The notes beneath the pieces are model-generated. The model was not told the DNA's origin, made no database searches, and saw only the letters and a program-made list of their open reading frames with translations. Positions 33,679-42,215 of a DNA stretch of 64,000 bases are shown here, piece after piece. The position numbers and the translations under genes are program-made. The stretch's first letter is position 1, and every line of letters begins with the position of its first letter. The stretch is from contig SCRA01000037.1 in assembly GCA_004297985.1 (NCBI GenBank), positions 1 to 64,000 of the forward strand. The letters are read 5' to 3'. Source of the stretch: a bacterium. GTDB taxonomy: Bacteria > Vulcanimicrobiota > Vulcanimicrobiia > Vulcanimicrobiales > SCRA01.

Positions 33679-34154
33679 GCTGCCGCTGTGCGCTTCTTCA
33701 TGAATGCGGCACGCACGCATCTCGCTACGATCTCGCCTCGCTGATTGATTGCCTGATGCTCGAATTCGACGATCCCGGCGTCGGACCGGGAACGGCTGCT
33801 GCGCTTCGAGCGAACGGTCGTCCGCGCGCGCAGCGTGTCGCCGTGGAACACCGGCTTCGGAAAGGTGACCTCGCTCATCCCGAGATTCGCGATCGTCGTT
33901 CCGAGCGTCGTCTCACCGACCGTCATCCCGACCAGGAGTCCGAGGGTGAAGAGACTGTTGACCAAGCGCTGCCCGAACTCGGTCGTCTTGGCGTACTCCT
34001 CGTCCAGATGTAATGGCTGTGGATTCATGGTCAGCGAGCTGAACAACACGTTGTCCATCTCGGTGACCGTGCGCGTCGGCGCGTGTTCGAATACTTGTCC
34101 GTCGGAAAACTCTTCGAAATACAGCCCTGCCACGTCGGATCTGCTCCTCTCCAT
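33675..34154 (-). CDS. MaoC-like hot-dog hydratase (mesaconyl/itaconyl-CoA type)
   Basis: A 159-residue single hot-dog protein: [20 protein letters not shown], then [40 protein letters not shown] and [20 protein letters not shown]. The hydratase-2 segment is [13 protein letters not shown]. The catalytic His is present, while the usual preceding Asp (GDxNPLH) is replaced, as I recall from mesaconyl- and itaconyl-type hydratases. It hydrates an unsaturated acyl-CoA to the substrate for the overlapping CitE-like lyase (ATGA). The exact acyl group is inferred. Confidence 0.85.
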   Translation of the reverse strand: MERSRSDVAGLYFEEFSDGQVFEHAPTRTVTEMDNVLFSSLTMNPQPLHLDEEYAKTTEFGQRLVNSLFTLGLLVGMTVGETTLGTTIANLGMSEVTFPKPVFHGDTLRARTTVRSKRSSRSRSDAGIVEFEHQAINQRGEIVARCVRAAFMKKRTAAA

Positions 34155-35324
34155 CTAGTAGGATTTCGGCAAGCCGAGCACACGTTCGGCGATGAAGTTC
34201 ATGATCATGTGCGGGCTGATCGGCGCGATGCGCGGGATCAGCGCTTCGCGCAGATAGCGCTCCACATGGTACTCCTTGGCATAGCCCATCCCGCCGAGCG
34301 TCATGACCGCGGTCTCGCACGCATGAAAAGCGGCTTCCGCCGCGAGGTACTTGGCGCTGTTGGCCTCGACGCCGCATTCTTTGCCGCGGTCGTAGGCGTC
34401 CGCCGCGCGCATCACCATGAGGTAGGCCGCTTCCACTTCCATCCAGCATCGCGCGAGGGGGTGTGCAATCCCTTGATTTTGCCCGATCGGCCGATCGAAC
34501 ACGATCCGCTCCTTGGCATAGGCCGCCGCCTTGCGCAGAGCCGCGCGCCCGATTCCGACCGCCTCGGCGGCGATGAGGATGCGCTCCGGGTTCATGCCGT
34601 GCAAGATCGATTTGAAGCCGTCGCCCTCGGCCCCGATGCGGTCGGCCTCGGGAATCTCCATTCCGTTGATGAACAGCATGTTCGAGTCGACCGCTTTGCG
34701 GCCAAGCTTTTCGATCTCGCGGACTTCAATGCCCTCGCCGCGGTGGAAGTCGGTGTAGAAGAGCGTCAGCCCGTCGGTCTTGCGTTTGACGTTCGCGCGC
34801 GGCGTCGTGCGCGCCAGCAGCAGTATTTTATTCGCGACTTGCGCCGTGGAGATCCAGATCTTTTCGCCGGTAACGATGTAGCGATCGCCGTGCTTTTCGG
34901 CGCGCGTCATGAGTGCCGTCGTGTTGAGCCCGATGTTGGGCTCGGTGACCGCAAAACACGCCTTATCCGCTCCGGCAATGAGCGGTGGCAGCATGCGCGC
35001 CTTTTGTTCGTCGCTTCCAAAGACGACGACAGGCTGCAAGCCGAAGATGTTCATGTGGATCGCCGATGCGCCGCTCATGGCTGCGCCCGATTCCGCGATC
35101 GCCTCGAGCAGGATCGCGGCTTCGGTGATCCCCAGGCCCGCGCCGCCGTACGCTTCGGGCATCGCGATGCCGAGCCAGCCCGCCTGCGCGATCGCGGCAT
35201 GAAATTCCTCCGGGAAGCCGCCGTGGCGGTCCTTCTCGAGCCAGTAGCTGTCGTCGAAGCGCGCGCACAGCTTGAGGATCGAGTCGCGTATCGTCTGCTG
35301 CTCTTCGTTCAGTTCGAAATCCAT
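34155..35324 (-). CDS. Acyl-CoA dehydrogenase
   Basis: A 389-residue flavoprotein with the three ACAD regions: N-terminal helices (MDFELNEEQQTIRDSILKLC), the middle beta domain with FAVTEPNIGLNTTALMTRAE and IVTGEKIWISTAQVAN, and the C-terminal helices with ERILIAAEAVGIGRAALRKA, RPIGQNQGI and LGGMGYAKEYHVERYLREA. It oxidises an acyl-CoA to the 2,3-enoyl-CoA and passes electrons to ETF. Position directly before the MaoC and CitE genes suggests the order dehydrogenation, hydration, cleavage. Substrate unknown, perhaps a methyl-branched dicarboxylic acyl-CoA. Confidence 0.92.
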   Translation of the reverse strand: MDFELNEEQQTIRDSILKLCARFDDSYWLEKDRHGGFPEEFHAAIAQAGWLGIAMPEAYGGAGLGITEAAILLEAIAESGAAMSGASAIHMNIFGLQPVVVFGSDEQKARMLPPLIAGADKACFAVTEPNIGLNTTALMTRAEKHGDRYIVTGEKIWISTAQVANKILLLARTTPRANVKRKTDGLTLFYTDFHRGEGIEVREIEKLGRKAVDSNMLFINGMEIPEADRIGAEGDGFKSILHGMNPERILIAAEAVGIGRAALRKAAAYAKERIVFDRPIGQNQGIAHPLARCWMEVEAAYLMVMRAADAYDRGKECGVEANSAKYLAAEAAFHACETAVMTLGGMGYAKEYHVERYLREALIPRIAPISPHMIMNFIAERVLGLPKSY

Positions 35325-35334
35325 GCCGTCTCCG

Positions 35335-36030
35335 TCAACCGATGTAGCTCTCGAGGACTCTGGGATCGCGCGCGACGCTTTTCGCCGGCCCGTCGAAGAC
35401 GCATACGCCTGCGGCCATCACGTAGGCGTGCGTTGCGCGGCGCAGCACTTCGTGCGCGTTTTGCTCGATCTGCACGATCGTCAAGCCGTCGGCGTTGAGC
35501 GCGGCGAGGCGCTCGAAGACTTGCGCGACGAGCAGCGGCATGAGGCCCCACGAAATCTCGTCGACAAGTAAGAGGTTAGGACGATCCATGAGCGCACGCG
35601 CGAGCGCGAGCATCTGCTGCTCACCGCCCGAGAGCGTCGCCGCCGCCTGCATGCGCCGTTCAGCCAAGCGTGGGAAGAGCGCGAACGCTTCGTCGAGTCC
35701 GCGCCGGACCTCTGCGCCGGCGCGTGAGAACGCCCCGACGCGCAAGTTCTCCTCTACGCTCATCGCGCCGAAGAGCTGTCGCCCTTCCGGCACGTAGCCG
35801 ATACCGCGCCGCTGGCGCTCCCATGCCGGAAGCTTGCTGATGTCCTCGCCGGCGATCGCGATCGTCCCTTGATGAGGAACGAGGCCGCAGATCGCACGCG
35901 CAAGCGAGGTTTTCCCCGCGCCATTGGGACCGACGATCGCAATCCACGAGCCGGTCTCCGCGCGCAAACTGACGCCGCGCACCGCCAGTGCTTGCCCGTA
36001 CCGGACGGCGACGTTGCGGACGTCGAGCAT
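35335..36030 (-). CDS. livF: Branched-chain-type ABC transporter ATPase (LivF)
   Basis: A 231-residue ATPase: Walker A GPNGAGKT, Q-loop region GIGYVPEGRQLFGAMSVEEN, signature LSGGEQQML and Walker B LLLVDEISWGLMPLL. It has the GIGYVPEGRxLF segment specific to LivF. The canonical LDEPSxGLAP is changed to VDEISWGLMP, with the catalytic Glu kept. It is adjacent to the LivG gene and 10 bp before the acyl-CoA dehydrogenase gene. Confidence 0.93.
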   Translation of the reverse strand: MLDVRNVAVRYGQALAVRGVSLRAETGSWIAIVGPNGAGKTSLARAICGLVPHQGTIAIAGEDISKLPAWERQRRGIGYVPEGRQLFGAMSVEENLRVGAFSRAGAEVRRGLDEAFALFPRLAERRMQAAATLSGGEQQMLALARALMDRPNLLLVDEISWGLMPLLVAQVFERLAALNADGLTIVQIEQNAHEVLRRATHAYVMAAGVCVFDGPAKSVARDPRVLESYIG

Positions 36031-36753
36031 CTAGCCGCCCTCCGGCGTATCGCCCAGATACGCGTGAATGACCGCGGGATCGGACCGGATCTGCGCCGGC
36101 GTCCCCTGTGCGATGACCCTACCCTGTTCCATCACGACGGCACGATCGCACAGCGGAAGCGCGAGGCGTACGTTGTGCTCCACCATGACGACCGCGGCTC
36201 GTACTTTCACCGACTCGATGAGTCGGAGCATCATCGCAGATTCTCCATCGGTGAGCCCTGCCAACGGTTCGTCGAGCAAGATCAGGCGCGGCTGCACCAT
36301 GAGCGCGCGCGCAACCTCGAACCGCTTGAGCATACCGAGCGTGAGCGAGCCGGCAGGGTCGTTGGCGCGATCGGCAAGGCCGACGCCGGCGAGCAGTTGG
36401 AGTGCGTCCTGCTCCGGAGTACGGCTTAGTGCTCCCTCGCTCGCGACGACGGCGAGCAAATTCTCCATGATCGAAAGGGCACGAAACGGACGGACGACTT
36501 GGAACGTACGCGCAATCCCCAAGCGCGCACGCCGGAAGGCCGGGAAGCGTGTCACGTCGTCGCCGCCGAAGCGAATCGTCCCCGCATCGGGGTAATAGGC
36601 GCCCGCAATCAGGTTGAATAGCGTCGTCTTGCCTGCGCCGTTGGGACCGAAGAGTCCGACGAGCTCTCCCGGCTCGACCGTGAAGTCGACGCCGTCGACC
36701 GCATGAAGCCCGCCGAAACGCTTGCGCACGCCCGCGGCTTCGAGGCAACTCAT
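36031..36753 (-). CDS. livG: Branched-chain-type ABC transporter ATPase (LivG)
   Basis: A 240-residue ATPase from ATG 36753, overlapping the LivM stop. Walker A is GPNGAGKT, the LivG-specific stretch GIARTFQVVRPFRALSIMEN follows, and Walker B is LILLDEPLAGLTDGES. The signature is changed to LTLGMLKRFEVARAL in place of LSGGxQ, the degree of divergence sometimes seen in LivG. It works with LivF on the cytoplasmic face of the transporter. Confidence 0.93.
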   Translation of the reverse strand: MSCLEAAGVRKRFGGLHAVDGVDFTVEPGELVGLFGPNGAGKTTLFNLIAGAYYPDAGTIRFGGDDVTRFPAFRRARLGIARTFQVVRPFRALSIMENLLAVVASEGALSRTPEQDALQLLAGVGLADRANDPAGSLTLGMLKRFEVARALMVQPRLILLDEPLAGLTDGESAMMLRLIESVKVRAAVVMVEHNVRLALPLCDRAVVMEQGRVIAQGTPAQIRSDPAVIHAYLGDTPEGG

Positions 36754-37685
36754 CGTGCCGTCTCCAATGCCGCTCGATACGTGCGCCGCCGCTGCAGCAA
36801 GCGGCGCGCGGCGCCGATGATCCCGTCGCGCAAGAACAGGGTGACGAGCAGAATCAGCAGACCGACGATCACGAGGTGCAGCGACGGCGCTACGATCTGC
36901 AAGATCTCGCGTAAGCCGACGTAGAGGATCGCGCCGGCGACGGGGCCGAGCGCCGTTTCGACGCCGCCGATGAGCGGCACCGCGAGCGCGACGATCGACG
37001 TATCGACGGAAAACACCGACTCTGGATGCAGCGAGGCAATGAAGAGCGCATGAATACCGCCTGCCAGCCCGCACAGCGCGGCGCTTGCGCAGAAGACCCC
37101 GATCTTCAGGCGCGTGGCATCGATGCCAACGGCGGCTGCCGCATCTTCATCGCCTTTGATCGCGAGCAGGCGCACACCCGTACGGCTGCGGCGCAATAGT
37201 GCGAAGGCGATGGTCGCGCCCGCGGCAGTCAACACCATCAGCACATGTGGGAGCGACGTCGGCAGAATCTCCTGCAGGGTCGTGCCGGCGGCACCGCCCG
37301 CAGCCGGAAGTTTACGCACGCCGAGCAGCAACAATTCTTGGAAGAACAGCGTCGCGAACGTGAACGCCGTCCCGCGCAGCCGCAGGCTGGTCACGCCGAT
37401 GACGAGGGAGGCGAATGCGGTCACAGCGACCGCGGCGACCAGCGCAAGCGTGATCGGCCAGCCGCCGTTGATCGCCAGCACCGCGGTGTAGGCCCCGATC
37501 CCCGCCAGCGCCCCGTGCGTGAACGAGACGTAGCCGGTGAGGCCCGACATCATGTTCCACGCTTGTCCGAGCACGAGATAGTACGCCGCGTAGTAAACGA
37601 GCGTGCCTGCGTAGACCGATACCCCGGCGAACGGCATCACCGCGGCGAGGGCCGCGGCCGCCACGGTAATCGCGGCGAAGCGCAC
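36750..37685 (-). CDS. livM: Branched-chain-type ABC transporter permease (LivM)
   Basis: A 311-residue permease with about nine membrane segments (AAITVAAAALAAVMPFAGVS, LVYYAAYYLVLGQAWNMMSG and others) and the family motif GLTGYVSFTHGALAGIGAYT. I chose GTG 37685, 8 bp after LivH; a CTG at 37697 is also possible, while the much longer open frame upstream is out-of-frame reading of livH. It pairs with LivH to form the channel. Confidence 0.9.
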   Translation of the reverse strand: MRFAAITVAAAALAAVMPFAGVSVYAGTLVYYAAYYLVLGQAWNMMSGLTGYVSFTHGALAGIGAYTAVLAINGGWPITLALVAAVAVTAFASLVIGVTSLRLRGTAFTFATLFFQELLLLGVRKLPAAGGAAGTTLQEILPTSLPHVLMVLTAAGATIAFALLRRSRTGVRLLAIKGDEDAAAAVGIDATRLKIGVFCASAALCGLAGGIHALFIASLHPESVFSVDTSIVALAVPLIGGVETALGPVAGAILYVGLREILQIVAPSLHLVIVGLLILLVTLFLRDGIIGAARRLLQRRRTYRAALETAR

Positions 37686-37693
37686 GAGCGGGT

Positions 37694-38560
37694 TCAGGTT
37701 GCGCTCCGCGCGCCGAGCAGTCCGTGCGGACGGACGAGCAGGGCCACGTACAGCAACACGTAGGTCATGATCTGCGCCCATGAATCGTCGAGGAAGTAGC
37801 TCGCGAAACTGTGCAGCAGGCCGATGGCGAGCGCGGCGACGAGCGCGCCGCTGATACTGCCGAGGCCGCCGACGATGACGACCACGAATCCATCGAGCAG
37901 CCACTCGTGGCCGACGTTCGGCGTCGTGGTACCGATGAAGCTGATGAGTGCGCCGCAGATCGCCGCGAGCGCGACGGAGACGCTGAACGCGAGGCGTTCG
38001 CTCGCGACGACGTTGACGCCGCATGCGGCGGCCGCCTCGCGATTCTGCGCGACGGCGCGAAACCCGAGGCCGGTGCGAGCACGAGAGACCAGCGCCAGCG
38101 TTGCGGCTCCGACGATGACGCATGCGACGAGCACCGTGATGCTGCGCCAGCCGACGACGACGCCGGCCAGCGTCACGTTGCCGGCGGGTCCCGCCGAATA
38201 CGTGCGGAAATCGCCGCCGAACGCAAGCGCGAAGAGCCCGAGGCCGACGATGGAGAGCGCGTACGTCGCCATCAATGCCTCGAGTTCGGGGCGCCCGGCA
38301 AGGCGTGAGATGACGAGCATTTGCACGGCGAGTCCGATCGTCGCGCCGAGCAGCGCGGCGATCGGGATGCCCCATAGCGGCGAGACACCGGTAGTGGTGA
38401 CCAAGAGGTACGTCGCGTAGGCGCCGAGCGTGATGAACTCGCCGTGCGCGAAATTCACCAGCCGCATCACACCGAATACGAGCGCGAGGCCCAGCGCGAC
38501 GAGCCCGAGTAGTGAGCCGAAGACAAGCCCGTTGATCGCGAGCTGCAGTATCAGCGTCAA
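37694..38560 (-). CDS. livH: Branched-chain-type ABC transporter permease (LivH)
   Basis: A 288-residue permease: LILQLAINGLVFGSLLGLVA, LGLALVFGVMRLVNFAHGEF and GAYATYLL are the conserved LivH N-terminus. The EAA-like loop is GLGFRAVAQNREAAAACGVN. It lies 4 bp after the binding-protein gene. The transporter set is complete (SBP, two permeases, two ATPases). Confidence 0.93.
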   Translation of the reverse strand: MTLILQLAINGLVFGSLLGLVALGLALVFGVMRLVNFAHGEFITLGAYATYLLVTTTGVSPLWGIPIAALLGATIGLAVQMLVISRLAGRPELEALMATYALSIVGLGLFALAFGGDFRTYSAGPAGNVTLAGVVVGWRSITVLVACVIVGAATLALVSRARTGLGFRAVAQNREAAAACGVNVVASERLAFSVSVALAAICGALISFIGTTTPNVGHEWLLDGFVVVIVGGLGSISGALVAALAIGLLHSFASYFLDDSWAQIMTYVLLYVALLVRPHGLLGARSAT

Positions 38561-38564
38561 GGGA

Positions 38565-39734
38565 CTACTTCCAGGCGGGCTTCGGCCACAGTGCTTGAGC
38601 GGGATCGCGGATGACCTTGGATTCGCCGCTCACCCACTGCGTGAGCGTGTAGCGGTAGCCTTCTTGCTGCAGCTTGCTGTTGAGCTTGTACGTTCCGAGC
38701 ACGGTGGGCATCGTCGTGGTTGCGATGAAGTCGCGGATGCCGTTCTTGTCCGGCCCTTTGGCCTTGATTGCCGCTTCGAGGACTTGTCCCGCGGCATACG
38801 CGGCGGCTGAGTGGTATGACGGCAGCCGGTTGAACTTAGCCTTGTAGGCAGCGGTGAACGTCTTGCTCGCGCTGTCGGTGAAGGTCGATTCCCACGCGGA
38901 GCGGCCGAAGATGCCGCTGGCGTCGCCAGCGAGCGCGGTCTTCGTAACGCCGTCTGCCGCTTGAATGAAATGATAGGCGACGGGGTTGTAGCCGCGCTCG
39001 ATCATCTTGCGTGTGAGCGCGATGCTCGGCTGATAGTACCCGCCCATCGAGACGGCGTCGGCCTTCGATGAAATAATGCGCTCGACGATCGAGCTGAAAT
39101 CCTGCGACCCCGGCGCATAGCCGAAGGCTTCGGCCGAAAGCCCCATCTTTTTCGCTTCCTCCATGGCCCAATTCTTGGCACCGATCGAGAACGGCGATTC
39201 TTCGTAGACGATCGCGAGATGCTTGATCGCTTTCCCTTTGCTCGCGATCACTTTGAGAAAGCCTTCATGATCGTAGGTCGAGGACGGAAACGCTTGAACG
39301 GTCCAGTGGAGCTTGCGGCGCTCCCATATCGAGCTGTCCGAAGCGATCGTTCCGAGCATCGGCACGCCGGCGCGTTCTGCGACGGTCGCGGCGGCATCGG
39401 TGATCGGACTCGAGTACGGCCCGAGGATCGCGACGACGCCGTCACGGGAGATGAGCCGCTCGGTCAGCACGGCGGCCGTGTCTGGATTGCTTTCGTCATC
39501 GTACGTGATCAGTTGAACCGGCCGGCCGTTGATTCCGCCGTGCGCGTTCACCTCTTGCAGCCAGAGCTGATAACCTTCTTGGACGTACTTGGCCGAATCG
39601 GAGAACCGTCCGGTCAACGAGAGCGCGGCGCCGATCTTGATGGGATCGGCCGCCGTCACCGGCCTCGAGCCGATGACGGCGAAGGCGAGGATGAGTGCTA
39701 CGGCAGCGAGCCGCGTGACCGTTCGAGATATCAT
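38565..39734 (-). CDS. Branched-chain-type ABC transporter binding protein
   Basis: A 389-residue periplasmic binding protein with a Sec signal peptide (LAAVALILAFAVIGSRPVTA). Mature N-terminus IKIGAALSLTGRFSDSAKYV and QLITYDDESNPDTAAVLTER are typical of the Leu/Ile/Val-binding family; GPYSSPITDAAATVAERAGV is the hinge-region loop. The start overlaps the IclR gene stop (ATGA). In this operon the ligand is more likely an organic acid than leucine, because the neighbours encode CoA-ester chemistry. Confidence 0.93.
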   Translation of the reverse strand: MISRTVTRLAAVALILAFAVIGSRPVTAADPIKIGAALSLTGRFSDSAKYVQEGYQLWLQEVNAHGGINGRPVQLITYDDESNPDTAAVLTERLISRDGVVAILGPYSSPITDAAATVAERAGVPMLGTIASDSSIWERRKLHWTVQAFPSSTYDHEGFLKVIASKGKAIKHLAIVYEESPFSIGAKNWAMEEAKKMGLSAEAFGYAPGSQDFSSIVERIISSKADAVSMGGYYQPSIALTRKMIERGYNPVAYHFIQAADGVTKTALAGDASGIFGRSAWESTFTDSASKTFTAAYKAKFNRLPSYHSAAAYAAGQVLEAAIKAKGPDKNGIRDFIATTTMPTVLGTYKLNSKLQQEGYRYTLTQWVSGESKVIRDPAQALWPKPAWK

Positions 39735-40579
39735 GAACGTTCCTCCTCCTGACGTGGACTAAAGTGTTGCGAGATGTCCATGGCTGCCTCACGCAGCGCT
39801 TCGCCGAGCCTCGAAATACCGATCCGTTCGATCTGCTCGCCGATGCCGAGCGCGACCAGGATGTGGGGGATGCGACCCGCTGGGTCGAGTACCGGAGCGG
39901 CGATAATCGTCACTCCGTTGATGTAGTTGCCGACGTCGACGCCGTACCCTTGACGGCGCGTTTCTTCGACCTGCCGTTTCCATGCGTTGAAAGAAGGCGC
40001 CGCATCCCAGCGCAACGCGGCGAACGCGCGCTCGAGTTCCGGGGGCGAGTATGAGCCGAACGCCGCGACACAGCGCCCGCTTGCGCTGATCAGCAGCGGG
40101 AAGCGGCTGCCGATGTCGACGTGCAGGCGCAGCGCGCGCTCGGTGCGCGAGATTGCGACGACGACCAGATGTTTGCGCGCAAGCGGCTGAAGCGCAATCG
40201 TCGTCATATCGAACGTGCGGGCGATCCGGTCGATCGCCGGCTGCAGCACGCGATAAAAACTCTCTTCCTGCAGCAATGAACCCGCGAGCGTGAGGATCCC
40301 CGCATCGAGCGTGTAGCGCTTCGTCTCCGGATTAACGGCAACGATTCCCTCGTCGACGAGGGCGCGCAAGATGTGCAGGCACGTGCTCGGGACGAGGTCC
40401 AGCGTTCGGGCGATCGCGCCCCCGCCGAGCGGAACGTCGCTCTTTGCGAGGAGGCGCAAGATCTTGATGGCCCGCGTCACGGCAGGAGCATGCTGAGCGG
40501 CCCTGTCGTCGCCAGGTGTCAGAAGGAGGCTCCTCTCGTTCGGAGCGATGCCCTGATGCTCCAGGCGTGCCCGTTTCAT
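39731..40579 (-). CDS. IclR-family regulator, first gene of the 12-gene operon
   Basis: A 282-residue regulator from ATG 40579 (MKRARLEHQGIAPNERSLLL). The winged helix is at ~35-95 (RAIKILRLLAKSDVPLGGGA, then ARTLDLVPSTCLHILRALVD). The GAF-like effector domain spans ~110-265 (VLQPAIDRIARTFDMTTIAL, then ISASGRCVAAFGS and YINGVTIIAAPVLDPAG). It is transcribed as the first gene of the operon it probably controls. Overlapping palindromes at 40572-40600 cover its start region and face the divergent acyl-CoA ligase gene. Confidence 0.92.
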   Translation of the reverse strand: MKRARLEHQGIAPNERSLLLTPGDDRAAQHAPAVTRAIKILRLLAKSDVPLGGGAIARTLDLVPSTCLHILRALVDEGIVAVNPETKRYTLDAGILTLAGSLLQEESFYRVLQPAIDRIARTFDMTTIALQPLARKHLVVVAISRTERALRLHVDIGSRFPLLISASGRCVAAFGSYSPPELERAFAALRWDAAPSFNAWKRQVEETRRQGYGVDVGNYINGVTIIAAPVLDPAGRIPHILVALGIGEQIERIGISRLGEALREAAMDISQHFSPRQEEERS

Positions 40580-40600
40580 AGGTGAAACGTGACTTTCACC
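40572..40600. promoter_or_regulatory. Candidate IclR operator, three overlapping half-sites
   Basis: CGTTTCA (40572-40578) and TGAAACG (40583-40589) form one perfect inverted repeat. GGTGAAA (40581-40587) and TTTCACC (40594-40600) form a second that shares the middle half-site. The site covers the IclR start codon and lies 44 bp before the divergent acyl-CoA ligase gene. It fits autoregulation plus control of both directions. Confidence 0.55.
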
Positions 40601-40643
40601 AAAAAAAGATATTCCCCTTCCGCCGCGAAATGGCCCCGGGATC

Positions 40644-42215
40644 ATGGCAAAACTGACCGACTATTCCAGCTACGCCGACGCTCAGAAGCACTTCACGATG
40701 GAGCGGCTCTGGGAGCTCTTCGATGGAAACGAACGTGCGCTGAACATCGCGCACGAGTGCATCGATCGCTACGCCGGCGATCCGCGCCGCATCGCGGTGC
40801 GTATCGCGCACGCCGACGGTACGGACGAAGCGCTCACCTTTTGCGCCCTCTCCGAGGCGTCATCGCGTTTCGCGCATGAATTGCGCGAGCGAGGCGTCGC
40901 GCCCGGCGATCGCATCGCGATCATGCTCGAGCCCTCGTTCGCCTTTTACGCGACGCTCTTCGGAACGATCAAGTGCGGGGCCGTTGCGGTTCCGCTGTTT
41001 ACCGCGTTCGGACCGGACGGCGTGCGCTTGCGAATCGATGATTGCGCGCCACGCTTGCTTTTCACGAATAAAGAAAAGGCCGCCGAGCTCGCCGGATCGC
41101 TCACGCTCGAAACGGTGATCGCCGATGCGGAGTTCCTCGGCGCGCTCGAGCGTCATCCCGCGACGTTCGAGACCATGACGCGCGCCGATGATTTAGCCGT
41201 CTTCCAATACACGTCCGGCACGACGCGCGAGCTACCCGCCGCGATCCGTCACAAACACCACGCGATCGTCCTCGTGATGATCGCGGGGCTGTACGGAACG
41301 GGCATCCGGCCCGGCGATCGTTATTTTTGTCCGTCGTCGCCGGCGTGGGGTCACGGGCTGTGGCACGGCACGCTAGCGCCACTCGCGCTCGGCCTGGAAA
41401 CCGGCGTCTATGCAGGCAAATTCGACCCTGAGCGCCTGCTGCGCGCGCTGCATGACTACGGAACGACCAATCTATCGGCGGCGGCGACGCACTATCGCAT
41501 GATGATGCTCTCCGGCGAGGCACCGAAGTACACGTACGCGATTCGCCGCCTCACGTACACCGGTGAAGCGATCGATAGCGAGAGCCTGGACTTCGCGCAG
41601 CGCACGTTCGGCGCGCCGGTCGGCAGTATCTACGGAACGACCGAGGTCGGCGTGTGTCTGGTCTGTTATCCAGGCGCGCAGGATCTTCCGATGAAGCCGG
41701 GCTCGCTCGGCAAGGCGGTCCCCGGCGTCCATGTCGAGGTGCAAGACGCTGCGGGCGATCCGTGCCCACCGGATGTCATCGGCGAGATCAAAGTGCGGCG
41801 CAGCGGCGCCTGGTTTCCGACCAAAGATCTTGGTTACGTGGACGCCGACGGCTATTTCTATCACGCCGGACGAGCCGACGACGTCATCATCTCGGCCGGC
41901 TGGACGATGAGCGCAACCGAGATCGAAGGCGCGATGCTCAAGCATCCCGCGGTACAAGGCGCCGCGGTGATCGCCGTTCCGGACCCGGTGCGCGGTCAGA
42001 TTGCCAAAGCCTTCGTCATTTCGAATCGGTGCGGCGACGAGGCGCTGGCCGCCGAGATCCAAGAGTTCGTTCGCGCGCACCTGAGCCGGCACGAGTTTCC
42101 GCGCGCCCTCGTCTTCGTCGAAGAATTACCAAAAACACCGGCCGGAAAAATCAACCGCAAAGCTCTGCGCGATCGCGAAGCTGCGGCCGCCAAGCTCGTT
42201 TCGAAAGGGAATTGA
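40644..42215 (+). CDS. AMP-forming acyl-CoA ligase
   Basis: A 523-residue member of the ANL superfamily. A3 reads FQYTSGTTRELPAAIRHKH, with RE in place of the usual G-L/Y and no Lys at the normal site. A5 is GSIYGTTEVG, A7/A8 TKDLGYVDADGYFYHAGRAD and DVIISAGWTMSATEIE. The catalytic Lys is in KTPAGKINRKAL. It resembles medium-chain or benzoate-CoA ligase relatives. It diverges from the IclR operon and overlaps the double-MaoC gene by one base. Probable role: activate the imported acid to its CoA ester. Confidence 0.9.
   Translation: MAKLTDYSSYADAQKHFTMERLWELFDGNERALNIAHECIDRYAGDPRRIAVRIAHADGTDEALTFCALSEASSRFAHELRERGVAPGDRIAIMLEPSFAFYATLFGTIKCGAVAVPLFTAFGPDGVRLRIDDCAPRLLFTNKEKAAELAGSLTLETVIADAEFLGALERHPATFETMTRADDLAVFQYTSGTTRELPAAIRHKHHAIVLVMIAGLYGTGIRPGDRYFCPSSPAWGHGLWHGTLAPLALGLETGVYAGKFDPERLLRALHDYGTTNLSAAATHYRMMMLSGEAPKYTYAIRRLTYTGEAIDSESLDFAQRTFGAPVGSIYGTTEVGVCLVCYPGAQDLPMKPGSLGKAVPGVHVEVQDAAGDPCPPDVIGEIKVRRSGAWFPTKDLGYVDADGYFYHAGRADDVIISAGWTMSATEIEGAMLKHPAVQGAAVIAVPDPVRGQIAKAFVISNRCGDEALAAEIQEFVRAHLSRHEFPRALVFVEELPKTPAGKINRKALRDREAAAAKLVSKGN

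Noticed and set aside
34083..35498. 471-residue plus-strand frame
   Set aside because: Antisense to the acyl-CoA dehydrogenase gene and typical high-GC shadow composition.
29690..40579. Naming the operon as a proven itaconate pathway
   Set aside because: Family members for malyl-, citramalyl- and HMG-type CoA esters cannot be told apart by eye.
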